DNA of 64,000 bases, taken from positions 186,001-250,000 of the forward strand of contig QXEO01001819.1 in the NCBI GenBank assembly GCA_007115705.1, written 5' to 3'. Shown one piece after another: positions 9,271-20,216 of the stretch. Positions within the stretch are counted from its first letter, which is position 1, and the number at the start of each line of letters is the position of its first letter. Origin of the DNA: Dactylis glomerata. Lineage: Eukaryota; Streptophyta; Magnoliopsida; Poales; Poaceae. The notes below the pieces were generated by a model. That model did no database searches. It was not told where the DNA came from and saw only the letters and a program-made list of their open reading frames with translations. A program made the translations under genes and the position numbers.

Positions 9271-12147
9271 TTATCTGTCGCAGAGATCTGAAACTTCAAA
9301 ACTTCCTTTCACTGTAATGATTCCTCTTGGTCCTGGCATTTTAAGTACCAAATATGTGTAGTGAGGCACTGCCATGAATCGCGAAAATGCGGGTCGTCCG
9401 AGGATCGCGTGATATTGCGATGGCCAGTCCATGACTTCGAAGTCTAGCTTTTCTCTTCTATAATTTTGCCGGTTGCCAAAGCAAACATTGAGTGTTATTC
9501 GACCCAACGGGTAATTGGCACTTCCTGGTACGATTCCATGGAAGGAGCAATCTGTTGGCTTCAGGAACTCTAGTGATATATGCATTGCTCGGAGTGTTTT
9601 CGCGTATATCAAGTTAATTCCACTCCCTGCATCCATGAATATTCTGTCGACATCATACGCGCCGATTTGAGCTTTAAGTACCAAAGGCGCGTTTCCCGGC
9701 CGAGGTACTGTTATAGGGTGATCTTCTCTGTTGAACTCTATTGGTTGCTCTGACCAGTGCAGATACTCCGTTGCAGCTAGAGGCGATATGACTGCTAAGT
9801 TGACTTGTCGAGTTATGCTCTTCTCTTCTTTGTTCGACTTGGGTACAGGCTGTATCATTGATATGATGTGTCCTTTTGATGGTACATACCCTTCGTTGTC
9901 GTCCTGTCCCTGGTTTTGCTGGTCTTGTCCTTGAGGCGCTCCGTTGTTTCCTTGCTGCTTTGTCGGAGGATTGTTACTTCCTTCGAATCCTTGTCGCCTT
10001 GCTTCGGTTTGCTTATTTATTGCTGCTTCTTGCAGTTTTAAGAATGTTGTGCAGTCTTTCATTGCGTGCCTTGATACTCGTTTCCCATCGACGAACGCTG
10101 AGTGTATATGACAAGGCCCGTTGAGCATATCTTCTGGTGATGGGTTGTACTCTCTGGATTCCCTTATAGGGAACTTCTTATAGTCCTCCTTTCCGTAGCT
10201 TCTATATCCCGAACTTCTGCGATCATTTCCTTGATAGCTGTTATCTTTATATCCTGCGGTGACTTGGCTATGCGAGCCGTAGGTGTCGTAGTTTCGGGAT
10301 CGTCTCCTTTGACTTCCATATCTGTTTCTTCTGTCGTCCTCTGGAGATCGCGTTCGTTTGTTGTTGCACGCATCTTCTCCGTCTGCGAACCTGTTCGCTG
10401 TGTCCATGAGGTCTGACACTGTTTTCGGCTTGATTCTGCCCATTTCTTCGACTAGGTCTCTTCGCCTTAATCCGATGATGAACGCGTCTATTGCTCTTTC
10501 GTCTGAAACTTCGACTGCTGAGTTTTTGATGAGGCTCCATCTTTGGATGTATGCCCGTAGTGTTTCGTCGCGTTGCTGTACGCACGCTTTGACTTCTTCT
10601 ATTGATGCTGGTCGTTTGTATGTCGACCTGAAGTTGCTTGTAAATTGCTTTGTGAGATCTTCCCAGCTTCCAACAGATTCTTTCTCTAGTTTGCTCAACC
10701 ATGACCTTGCTGCACCGGTGAGGTGTAGTTGCAAACTTTGCATTGCTGTTTCCTTGGTTCCTCCTAATATTTGAACTGCTTGCAAGTAATCTGCAAGCCA
10801 TGATTGTGGTTCCTGTGATCCATCGTATTTTTGCTGATCATGAGGTAGCTTGAATCCCTTGGGAACTGGAGTGGTGCGAACCCTGCGGGTAAAGCATGAT
10901 GCCCCCATCTCTTTTTCGTCGTCTTCATAGTCGCGCTTTTCATTTGGGGATCGTGATCTTCGGGTTCCACCGTGCTGCTTTGGTGATGGCGATCGAGATC
11001 GGTGTTTGCTGCTTCTGCGCCGAGGACTATTGTGACGGCGAGGTGACCTTGCTTTATGCACTTCCTTGTGGTGATATGCTTCTTCTCCTTTTGCTGATAG
11101 CTTGTGGCCCACCATGTTGAGTCCGTTCAGTGCTGCTCTATGCATATGTTCTCTAGGATCTCCTGGACTTGGTCGAGTTGTAAGTAGATATGCTTGTGCT
11201 GCCACTAGTGCTGCCTCAAGAGTTTTTGGTAGGATGTTTCCCTGCTCGTCGACCGATAGGAAGGACGAGTCGAGGTTTTTGGAAACACTTTGCCTGTCAG
11301 AATACTCGAGGTTATCGTACCTTGAACCGTGTCGACGATTTTTCCTTGCGTTGCTGTATGATGCGTCGCTCCGTGCTTTTCGAGCAGCCTCGCTAGCTGC
11401 AATGGCTGAATCTTTTCTTCTTTGTATCTCTGTTTTCTCCTTTGCTAATTGCTTGGCCTGCTGCCTTAGGGCGTAGTGATACCCCAAAAGCATGTTTTTG
11501 CTAGAATTTGATGGTATTGGTGTGCCGTGTTCTACGGCTTCTCTTATTATCCTCCATTCGTCGACTGATAGTCGAATTTTTTCCCTGCTTGCGAGGGATT
11601 CTGGTGTTTGCCCTTCTGCTAGGTGATTTGCTCCTCTGTCAATATTTGCTGGGTTTAATACTGGATTGTCGTTTTCGTCGAATTCTTCTGAATTATCTCC
11701 TATAATGGCGAGCACCTGGCATTGTTTGCCGATGTTACCCTTAAAGCTTGAGAAGATCGAGTTACTATCCTCAGAAAGCTCTAATCCTATCTTCCATGTA
11801 TCTGCTGACTTGTCTGCCGTATCGTCGAGGCAGATCGTGAGATCTTCAAGTTGGACTTCCATGTCAAAATTTTCCTTTTCTTCGCTGTCTTCTGCGATCT
11901 TTTCTTTTTGCACTTCCTCTGGGCTGACCGGCGAGTTTACCTCGCTGGAAGAGCCTTCAGAATATTCCATCATTGCGGTTGTTTCAGGATCCCTTGCCGA
12001 CGGATCTTGTTTTGTCGGATCTGAAAGGCGAGATGAACCCGACGGTCCGATGAGGATGTTTAAGCTTCCGATTGTCAACTCCATCTCTTGATTTTCGTCG
12101 ACTTCTGTACTGCTATTGGCTAAAAGCAAAAAAGCCATCGAATTCAT
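9271..12147 (-). CDS. gag-pro: Gag-protease polyprotein of the Tat-like gypsy element, 958 aa
   Basis: The frame is open from inside the LTR, but the likely start is the ATG at 12147 (MNSMAFLLLANS), shortly after the PBS. Order: an acidic N-terminus; a Lys/Arg-rich coiled stretch; an RS-type stretch (SPRRHNSPRRRSS and SRSPSPK) at about residues 365-410; the retrotransposon capsid domain from about 430 to 590 (SWLADYLQAVQILGG, AARSWLSKLEKES). A zinc-finger-like CX2HX11HX4C (CHIH...H....C) follows near residue 680 instead of a CCHC knuckle. An aspartic protease has active-site MDAGSGINLIY near residue 836. It stops at a TAA (9271-9273) just after MPGPRGIITV, where RT would normally follow. No stop or shift was found, so this could supply capsid and protease; RT and integrase must come from another element. 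Confidence 0.88.
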   Translation of the reverse strand: MNSMAFLLLANSSTEVDENQEMELTIGSLNILIGPSGSSRLSDPTKQDPSARDPETTAMMEYSEGSSSEVNSPVSPEEVQKEKIAEDSEEKENFDMEVQLEDLTICLDDTADKSADTWKIGLELSEDSNSIFSSFKGNIGKQCQVLAIIGDNSEEFDENDNPVLNPANIDRGANHLAEGQTPESLASREKIRLSVDEWRIIREAVEHGTPIPSNSSKNMLLGYHYALRQQAKQLAKEKTEIQRRKDSAIAASEAARKARSDASYSNARKNRRHGSRYDNLEYSDRQSVSKNLDSSFLSVDEQGNILPKTLEAALVAAQAYLLTTRPSPGDPREHMHRAALNGLNMVGHKLSAKGEEAYHHKEVHKARSPRRHNSPRRRSSKHRSRSPSPKQHGGTRRSRSPNEKRDYEDDEKEMGASCFTRRVRTTPVPKGFKLPHDQQKYDGSQEPQSWLADYLQAVQILGGTKETAMQSLQLHLTGAARSWLSKLEKESVGSWEDLTKQFTSNFRSTYKRPASIEEVKACVQQRDETLRAYIQRWSLIKNSAVEVSDERAIDAFIIGLRRRDLVEEMGRIKPKTVSDLMDTANRFADGEDACNNKRTRSPEDDRRNRYGSQRRRSRNYDTYGSHSQVTAGYKDNSYQGNDRRSSGYRSYGKEDYKKFPIRESREYNPSPEDMLNGPCHIHSAFVDGKRVSRHAMKDCTTFLKLQEAAINKQTEARRQGFEGSNNPPTKQQGNNGAPQGQDQQNQGQDDNEGYVPSKGHIISMIQPVPKSNKEEKSITRQVNLAVISPLAATEYLHWSEQPIEFNREDHPITVPRPGNAPLVLKAQIGAYDVDRIFMDAGSGINLIYAKTLRAMHISLEFLKPTDCSFHGIVPGSANYPLGRITLNVCFGNRQNYRREKLDFEVMDWPSQYHAILGRPAFSRFMAVPHYTYLVLKMPGPRGIITVKGSFEVSDLCDR

Positions 12148-12163
12148 GATTCCAACGCCCAAA

Positions 12164-12182
12164 GTCCCCACGGTCGGCGCCA
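12164..12182 (-). other. Primer binding site of the Tat-like element
   Basis: On the minus strand TGGCGCCGACCGTGGGGAC begins two bases after the end of the 5' LTR (12185). TGG plus a GC-rich acceptor-stem complement is standard for a tRNA primer site; I do not assign the tRNA. Confidence 0.7.
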
Positions 12183-12184
12183 AT

Positions 12185-12519
12185 TGACGAGGGGTTAACT
12201 CGACAAATGTCCTAGATGAAGGACTTAGGATCGGGGAGATAGGGCGTCGGATGAACTCGAAGGTAAAGTTAGTCGAAATAGGTGTGTATCGAAAGTAAAC
12301 TTGGGTGTTCAACCTGGCTTACTTTCAATCTGCCCTACACCATCCCCTCCTGTCCCCTATATATAGGTGGCCAGGTCTCGAGGATCGGGTAGGGTTCGAT
12401 ACAGATTACAATATCGACATACGGTAAAGACTCGTATTCGACTATCATTACAACTGGGCCTAGCTTAACGGGCCTCAGGGGTACTCAACTAACGGGCTCT
12501 ATTAACTATACCCTTGTCA
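12185..12519 (-). repeat. 5' LTR (element sense) of the Tat-like gypsy element
   Basis: 335 bp, matching 3510-3844 apart from three transitions. The palindromic TATA block TATATATA lies at 12358-12365 and would drive minus-strand transcription of gag. The duplicated target ATGAC follows at 12520-12524. Confidence 0.92.
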
Positions 12520-12524
12520 ATGAC

Positions 12525-14424
12525 AAAGTTGAATTTAAGATCCTATAATAATAAAGTAGTAACTACAATAAGGTTGTTTTAGTGTGAGATTATTTACTAC
12601 ATTTTTAGAGAACTGATTTGATTCCTAAATTTGATTTAAATTCATATTGAGAAATAGTACTTAGGCATGTTTTTAGATTGCATTCAAAATTATTTCACAC
12701 AAGTATAGAATATTATAGTTCTAACAGATGGATCTTAATCTTAGGATCATTTTGATATATTATTCATATTTTTCTGATTTAAAATGAAATAGATATGAAT
12801 TTCCTAAGTTTCTAGTATTTTCTGGAATTTGAGTTAACAGATACGACTTTTCCTACCGACCTTAAACCTAACCCTAGACACTGACTAGTGGGGTCACTGC
12901 CTAGTCAGCAGCCACACAGGCAGAAGACTTAGTCAAAGAGACTGACCAGTAGGCCCTGAGGTACGGTCAATGTCACGTAGGCAGGGGCATGTCAACAAGG
13001 TTGACTGGGAGGGCCTGCCGCTGGTGATCACCGAAGACGGTGGTTCCGGCCTCCCTGGGATGCGTGGATGACTGCGTTCAAACCAGAAGACCAAGGCGAA
13101 CCCACGGGTGGTGGCGCCGCCGGTTTTTGGTCGTCGGAGCTTCACCAGCAAGGATGACTGCGACGGTGAACTCCGGCGGAAACGTAACTACGGCCTACCG
13201 ACGCTCAGAGGATGCAATAAGCATATGGAGAGGTGCTCTGGCTCACCGTGATGCTTCCTAGGTGGTTGAGGTTGCTGGTTGAAGACGGAGGTGACTGCCT
13301 CGCCATGATTCCCGGCGAAGTCTGGCGGGAAGGATCCGCTCGATTCCTCCTCCTCCCAGCCTCCCTGGATGCATGACTCCTCTCAGAGGCTCTACGGAAC
13401 GAGGCGCTCCTACTGGACCACTAGATGGAGCTCAAGGTGCTCGGAATCAATGGCATCGGGATGAAGTCCGGCGACAGACTCGGCTACAGAGGAAAGAACA
13501 GAGGGGGTTGAGAGAGAACGGCAGAGCTTCTAGGGTTTCCTTTGGAGACAGGGTCGCTTTATAGGACATCAGGGCGGCGGCGTGGATCTTGGCGTCATCG
13601 AGGGGGTGACAGTGGATCGAGCGATGATGGCGCCACCATGCAGTAGCTTGAGGAGGACGACGACCTCCGCTGCCTATTCGAAGCGGTACGGGCTGGCTGG
13701 GCTGGTCACTGGGCCGAGCTGCTGGGCCGGGCAGGTAACTCTCCTCTCTCCTATTTTTCTGCTTCTGTTTCTTTTTCTTTTTATGTTATTTTCTGGTTTC
13801 AATTCATCTATTTGAATTCAAATCTGATTTCAAATCTGTTTAGGTTTGGAATTTAGGATACTCCTACGATATGTAACTGATATTACTGGTTTAACATATA
13901 TTGTTATAAAAATCTTATATTGCATTTGCACATAAGATATTCTAGATATTATTGATTTAAATATGGATCTTTATTAGGGATGAATTCAAACACTTTTATT
14001 AGAGTGTCCAAAACCTTGACCAAGTCTTGGATAACTACCTTTGATTTGTAGAACCATTTATGTGCAGTAATATGATAAGATAACACTAACAGTAATGTTG
14101 GATTTCATGTATAGGTGTATCCCCTATATACATGATTTTATGCTTCCCCTCAACTTTATACAGGGTTGAGTTTAGGATCAGGATGCATTCTACCACAAGA
14201 GTTGCTCGCTGGACAAAGGTTTTATTTGATCTTAAAAGAATTAGGGTTTGGGCAGGCTCATGGGGTTCAGAGAGGAAGTATGATTCTAGGGTTTTACCCA
14301 TGATCATAAAGTGATGCATAAGTTGAAATATGAACAAAAGAATAGGGTCCAGTGGGATAGATAAAGATATTGAGTGTGATGGAATTAGGTCATCATTATT
14401 AGAGGATAGGGATCACACCCAACA
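12525..14424 (-). mobile_element. Old LTR-like relic, right part
   Basis: Continuation of the relic that starts at 1149. From 13000 to 13560 it is GC-rich and leader-like. A minus-strand TATAAAG (plus CTTTATA, 13557-13563) is followed downstream on the minus strand by AACCCTAG, as in transcription starts of long gypsy LTRs. The proposed start of the LTR (TGTTGGGTGTG on the minus strand, at 14424) is tentative. Short frames at 12933-13151, 13040-13261 and 13373-13564 are not credible genes. Confidence 0.3.
13557..13563 (-). promoter_or_regulatory. TATA box candidate of the LTR-like relic
   Basis: TATAAAG on the minus strand, 30-60 bp before a leader-like, GC-rich stretch. It is consistent with an LTR promoter or a host promoter remnant. 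Confidence 0.35.
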
Positions 14425-14882
14425 TATGGTTAGTTTGATATAGACTCTACCTAAATAGGAATTAGGATTTAGGTTTTTTTTACCACTACCTATATCATGT
14501 TCCTTTGCTTAAGTAAAATATGTACTTGAACCATGGGTCTCTATGACTCTTCATAAAATGTTTCCCTCCTAATCTAGAATAGGTCTTTTTAACTCCTCTA
14601 CCATCTCCTTATGGTGGATGATATCTGCTTATCAGACCTATTTCTCACACCTCCCACTATTTTCTTACTACAAATCTAGTTAGAGTAAATAATATTGCTT
14701 GCTCCTAGTTTTAGCCAATGATGATTTTGATTTATATGTATGTTTCTCTTGCCTATGGTGAGTGCTTCCCTTTTTCCATTAACTACACTCCTCTCTTCTC
14801 ATACTAGACCAACCTGGTGGTCTTGTGAAGCTTGTTCTTCAGGAAATCTGATAAACCTGCATCTTGTGGCATGCCTGCACCT
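14425..14882. other. Noncoding spacer before element D
   Basis: AT-rich, no gene, no repeat recognised. It ends at the pentamer CACCT (14878-14882), which would be one copy of the target duplication of element D; the other copy is lost. Confidence 0.4.
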
Positions 14883-16510
14883 TGCTACTTGTTGATGGCG
14901 CCAGAAAAGAGGCTGCTGGCGTGTAGTTGACGTGGGAGCAGACGGTCCTTGTGCGTGGTGGATAACCAGCCCGCTGGGAACCCCAAGAGGAAGGTATGAT
15001 GAGTATAGCAGCTAGTTTTCCCTCAGTTAAGATACCAAGGTTTATCAATCAGGAGAGGAGAGACAGCGACGACTGAAAGTGATGCGGAACCTGCACACAC
15101 ACAACCAAGTACTTTGTTCCCAACTTGCGATGAGGTTGTCAATCTCACCGGTTTGCTTGAAACAAAGATTATGAGCGTATCGAGTGGAAAACAATATAGT
15201 ATGCGAGTAAAGTAAACAGTGCGAGTAAAGTAAATAGGTGATAATAATATGATGTAAATAGGACCGGGGTCCACAGTTCACTAGTGGTGTCTCTCCATAA
15301 GATAAAATAACACATGCTGGGTAAACAAATTACAGTTGGGCAATTGATAGAATAAAGAGAAACGTGATATGTCAAGAAGATCACTATGAGATTTACTCTG
15401 GGCATTACAACAAAATACATAGACCGCCATCCAACTGCATCTATGACTAATAATCCACTCCCGAGGATATTAATCCGAACACCCCAAAAGTATTAAGTTG
15501 CGAACAACAGATAATTGCATTAAGCAAAGTGTGTAATGTAAACAAAGCATATGCCCTTGAGCATATGAATGTTGTTTTCTCCCTAGTAGCAACAGCACAT
15601 CTACCACCTTAGAGGTTTCTGTCACTCCCCCAGGTGAAATAGAGGCATGAACCCACTATCGAGCATAAATACCCCCTCTTGGAGTCACTAGCAACTACTC
15701 GGCCAAGATAGCTACTAACAACGGAGAGCATGCAAGATCATAAACAACATAGAGATAACAAAAGATATAATTCAGTACAGCAACTTAATCATAAACACCA
15801 ATATTCATCGGATCCCAACAAACCAAACATGTAGAATTACATAACGGTGATTTCAATCATGTAGGGCAGCTCATGAGATCTAAACATGAAGCACATGGTG
15901 GAGAAGACAACCATCTAGCTACTACTATGGACCCATAGTCCAAGGTAGACTACTCACTCATCGCTCCGGAGGCAAGCATGGCGCTTAAGAAGACCTCCGG
16001 TGGCAATTCCCCTCTCCGGCAGGGTGCCGGGAAGAGCTTCTGGACCCTCCCGATCTTTGGGTCGACGGCGGCGGCGGATCGCGATGTGTTCTGGAAATCT
16101 GATCAGGTACTTAGGTTTTTTCCGTCGGGGGGTCTTTATAGGCGAAGGGGTGATGTCAGAGGAGGGGCCAGGCGCCCTCACGCGGGCCCCGCGCGGCCAG
16201 GGGGCTGGCCGCGCCGCCCATGTGTGTGGGGCCCTGGTGGCCCCCCTCCTACTCCTCTTCGGATCTCTGGAAGCTTCCGGGTAAAATAAGACTTTAGGAA
16301 CTTGTTTCGTCCAATTCCGAGAATATTTCCTGTGTATCACTCTGAAACACAAAAACAGCAGAAAACAGGGAACTGGCACTGTGGCAACTCGTTAATAGGT
16401 TAGTTCCGGAAAATGCATAAAAGTGCCACTAAGTGTAACGAAACAATAGGCAAATGGTGTAAAAACAAGCATGGAGCATCAAAAATTATAGATACGTTGG
16501 AGACGTATCA
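14883..16510 (-). repeat. 3' LTR of element D
   Basis: 1628 bp. Its minus-strand end reads CATCAACAAGTAGCA and includes a string TTTTCTGGCGCCA that duplicates the PBS entry sequence. A promoter candidate TATAAAG (plus CTTTATA, 16134-16140) is followed by a GC-rich leader (15960-16130). It is homologous in part to the longer LTR at 23960-26267 and shares its first 100 or so bases with the LTRs of C and C'. Confidence 0.82.
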
Positions 16511-19439
16511 AGCATCCCCAAGCTTAACTCCTGCTCGTCCTCGAGTAGGTAAGTGATAACAAAAGAATAATTTTTGAGGTGACATGCACCTACACAATCT
16601 TGATCATACATGTAAGCATTGGTGAGCTGGGATCAAAAGAACTTAAAACATGGGCATGAAGATATAATCATGACAATAAGAACTTAGCAACCATGTTGTA
16701 AACATGTAAATGAACGCAAACAAAAGATCATGATAATGAAACAATGAAAGTCAAACGTGTGTTCAAATCATAAGGAAAAACATACAAAAGGTTTTCAGCT
16801 TGTCCTTCAAAGAGAGCAAAACATAAATGCATAGGACACCTTCAAGTTTAAGAGGGCGACTAGATACAAGTAATTTAAGAACAAGTGAAACCAACAATAT
16901 GAGTCAATCAATGAACTCTGGGACAATGCATATCACACTAAGAATGACAACTATGCTCTCTTAATGGTGCATAAAGAAAGAAGGTGGTGACTCAACATAA
17001 AAGTAAAAGAAAGGCCCTTCGCAGAGGGAAGCAGTGATTGCAAGTTTTATAACCTTCAAAAATTATGGTACTTACCGGCTTTGAGCTCTCATTGCCCCCA
17101 TCATAAGCATCTTGAATGGTTAAAGTTAATGCGAGAACAATTATGATGCATATGCTTGACAAATCATAAGTTGAAAACCTCGTGCCCCGTGAATACGAGT
17201 ACCCAAACCTCATGCTACTTTACTTAGAGTCCCAAGCAAGGCTCTTGTCATTGTAAGTATATGCATATCATTGAGAACCGCCAATGGGGTACCTCCGTGC
17301 CCGATGACATGGAACAAGCCCACACCAAAATGACAGGACAAGCCGACAATGAACACCTCGACATCTCTTTTATTTGCCTTTTGTTTAGCTTTTTATTGTG
17401 AGATGCGTCGTCGAATGTTCACTATGGGTATGCTGCAAATTTCCACCATGAATTATGCATGGCTTAGATTGGCGGCCCGGCGTTTCCCTAACACATATAC
17501 AAACTCCATGATCCCCACAAGATTCCCAATTCATTTCACACCGCGGGCATCCATAAACAAAAGATCACGATATCAACTGAAATAAGAAGTGCAATGTTGA
17601 AAGCTTGCCCCATGACAGCATGGATGGGCTAGAATCTAACTTACAACTTGCAAGCATAACAACTCAACATAAGAGACCACAATGTCAAATTTTTAAGAAC
17701 AGGAAAAAGTAAAGTGTGCCTTCCGGTTCGTGAGAGCTTTACTGACCGAATTTCGCATAACACTGGTAAGAGTTTAATTTGAAGAGAAAATAAAACCAAG
17801 TCAAATTTACTTGGAATAGCAAATTGCTAGTAGGTATGTATGGTGGACACTTTGGAAAACTTTGGCTTTTAGGAGTTGGATGCACGAGTAGAGCTCATAC
17901 TCAGTACAAGGCGAGGGCTAGCAAAAGACTGGGAGCGACCAACTAAGAGAGCAATAATGGCCATAATCATGCAAAGCGACATTAAAAGAAGCATAAGATG
18001 GCATCAAAAGTCAAAAACTAAATGATCATGAAGGCTATTGGCGACTTTGTAAGAGTCTAACATGTGTGAGCATGCGCCAAGTCAACCCAAATAAAGCATC
18101 AAGGAGAAAACCAAAATAATGCTTCCATACAATAAAAACAACGCATGATTTTTTCAAAGGCTCATTAAGCAATCTCAGTTATTTGAGATAAGTCATGCTA
18201 CAGCAAAACCACTAAGCATACTATCAAAAAGACATCAAGCATGACATGAAAAAGCCTAAGCCGCAGTCTACACAAGCTCCTTCTTGTACCACTATTTTGC
18301 ACAAAGCTTTTTCTCTTTTCCAACACCATTTGAAATTTTTATAAACACCTCTTTTGATGAATACCAATAAAGATCAGAGGCAAAAATACACCTTGATGAA
18401 AAGATATGACAAGATCTGAACGCAAATCAAGGCGAAAACGAAAACCAAAAGCAGTAGCAGAAAAAGAAGAACACTCGATGAAATTGTAAGAATGAAAAAC
18501 GGAGTGTTCTTTGCAAATGAAAACGAGTACATCTCCTCCAAAGGAAATTTGTTGGGGTCCAACCATTTATTGCAGCAAACAAACAAACCTAACCAACTAA
18601 GAAAACTAAAACAACTGACGCTCCAAGAAAAACACATAGTGCATGAAGCAATAAAAATATAGTGTTTTGAAAGGTGACCTGATTTTTGCCGATGAAGAAG
18701 GGGTGCCTCGGGGGCATCCCCAAGCTTTGACGCTTGTACTTCTTGGATATTTCTTGGGGTGATGCATGGGCATCCCCAAGCTTGAGCTTTTGTCCATTCT
18801 TCAACTCATCTCATCATTCTCCAATCCCTACACTTGAAAACTTCCTTCATACAAAACTAAACACAATTCTATTAGCAACATTAGTGCAAGCATAACATAT
18901 AATCAATCCTCTTTTTGCTTCAGGTTTCAACTCAAAACCACCACATATATAGCAAATACTACTGTAGCAACCTCCCCAAAAGTTCCGTGATCAAAAGAAC
19001 TCAAAAGAAAGCGAAAAAGTGGCAAACACAAATATTGGCAGAAATCTGTCAAAACTGAACAGCTGACAAAGGTCGAATTTGTGAGGGATTTTCTGTTGCT
19101 CAAATCAAAAAGTGTTCAACTAACAAAAGTTTGGATATAACCTGGGGCATATGCACAAGAAATCGCAGGTCCAAAAGATAAACAGAGAATTTTCACAAAT
19201 TTTTACGGTGCAGCACCGAAAACAGTTTCAGGACAGCAACATCCCCAAATCTTTACCTCACTCAAATTAGAGGCTTCTCTTGGCATAAAAACAAAATAAA
19301 CAAGATAAGGAGCGGTCATTACAGTAGTAATGACTTCCAAGACTCAAATAAACGAAAAAGTACTGAAAAGAAAACATTGGGTTATCTCCCAAGAGTGCTT
19401 TTCTTTAACGCCTTTGAGCTAGGCGCAGAAAATTGCGAA
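16511..19439 (-). other. Noncoding 3' region of element D
   Basis: No coding frame. It contains hairpin 2 (18700-18721) and hairpin 1 (18753-18780) with the repeated word GCATCCCCAAGCTT, which also lies directly beside the LTR (16511-16525). It aligns by eye over most of its length with the 3' regions of A, C and C'. Confidence 0.75.
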
Positions 19440-20030
19440 TCAAGTATTTTCAGCAGAAGCATTAAGATCAACAGCAGAGGTCTTGTCAATAAGGCATTGT
19501 ATTTCATCCACATAAGTTTTTGAAGACCCTTTGTGATCATGCTTTGGTACACTATTCTCATCAAAAAGATTTTCAGGACAAATCCAGTCAAAATTATTTT
19601 TGAAAGCTTCACTCAATCCCAAAAGCTTGCAAGGTATAGGTATCTCGGCCCCTTCATCATTTGTACTAATAACCGTTATAGGTGAACTGAGTTTATTAAA
19701 ACGTTTAAGAACTTTCCTAGCTTCAATAACGACATCCTTAAATTCTAGGCGCAAAGTTTCCAAGATAAAAGCTTTCTTTTCGGGATCCTTTTCATGAAGC
19801 TTAAGGAACATATATTGCATAAAAGGATTAAGACTAGCAAACCTAGTTTCCAACATGTCAATTAAATAAACAGAAGCAACTTCAATACTAGGAGCAAGCT
19901 CAACCCAAGACTTTTCCTCAACTTCCTCATGCATACTAATGTGATTAAAGAACTCCTCAATGTTACTTTTGCCAATAATCGAACCACTACCTACTGAGAG
20001 GTCCTCCAGAACGTACTTAGGGATCAACAT
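19440..20030 (-). CDS. Unknown 196-aa ORF of element D
   Basis: From ATG 20030 (MLIPKYVLED) to the stop at 19440. The frame is open further upstream through the PBS without another ATG, so 20030 is the natural start. The protein is soluble-looking and mixed charged, with stretches ASVYLIDMLETRFASLNPF, KLHEKDPEKKAFILETLRL and RKVLKRFNKLSSPI. No zinc knuckle, capsid core, protease or RT motif is visible. It occupies the place that gag holds in the related elements B and C. I do not recognise a function. The conserved-looking helix pattern and undamaged frame suggest it has been maintained, or that the insertion is young. Confidence 0.55.
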   Translation of the reverse strand: MLIPKYVLEDLSVGSGSIIGKSNIEEFFNHISMHEEVEEKSWVELAPSIEVASVYLIDMLETRFASLNPFMQYMFLKLHEKDPEKKAFILETLRLEFKDVVIEARKVLKRFNKLSSPITVISTNDEGAEIPIPCKLLGLSEAFKNNFDWICPENLFDENSVPKHDHKGSSKTYVDEIQCLIDKTSAVDLNASAENT

Positions 20031-20188
20031 GATAAAATAAAGTAAAGAAATAACAACTACCAAGGATTCTAATTTTTTTGGGTTTTTGATATAAAACGAT
20101 GCAGGTAAAATAAATAAAGTAAAGCAAAGCAATAACAAAGTAAAGGATGTGTGTGCGAAAAACTCCCCTCGCAGAAGTCTTCTCTTCC

Positions 20189-20206
20189 TCCCCGGCAACG
20201 GCGCCA
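20189..20206 (-). other. Primer binding site of element D
   Basis: Minus-strand TGGCGCCGTTGCCGGGGA, 10 bases after the LTR end at 20217, matching the 3' acceptor complement of plant tRNA-Asp. Identical to the PBS of element C at 34126-34143. Confidence 0.8.
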
Positions 20207-20216
20207 GAAAAGAAGC

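Larger units (their letters stand above)
3510..12519 (-). mobile_element. Ty3/gypsy retrotransposon, Tat-lineage-like, non-autonomous (gag-protease plus antisense gene)
   Basis: The 9010-bp element is bounded by two 335-bp LTRs (3510-3844 and 12185-12519), each starting TGACGAGG and ending TTGTCA on the plus strand. It is flanked by the 5-bp target duplication ATGAC (3505-3509 and 12520-12524). Sense is the minus strand: PBS beside the right LTR, gag-protease at 12147-9271, a gene on the opposite strand in the 3' half, and a purine-rich tract beside the left LTR. Reverse transcriptase, RNase H and integrase are absent; gag-protease ends in the linker that normally leads into RT. A gag of this type plus an antisense ORF with the PF04195 domain (putative gypsy type transposon) is known from Grande/RIRE2-like Tat elements. 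I count three differences between the LTRs, all purine transitions, so the insertion is recent. The family name is not assigned. Confidence 0.9.

Noticed and set aside
9095..10416. Plus-strand ORFs opposite gag-protease
   Set aside because: Shadow frames of the minus-strand polyprotein; no domain.
13040..13815. Several GC-rich ORFs
   Set aside because: No recognisable protein; base composition alone explains them, and a minus-strand promoter relic overlaps.
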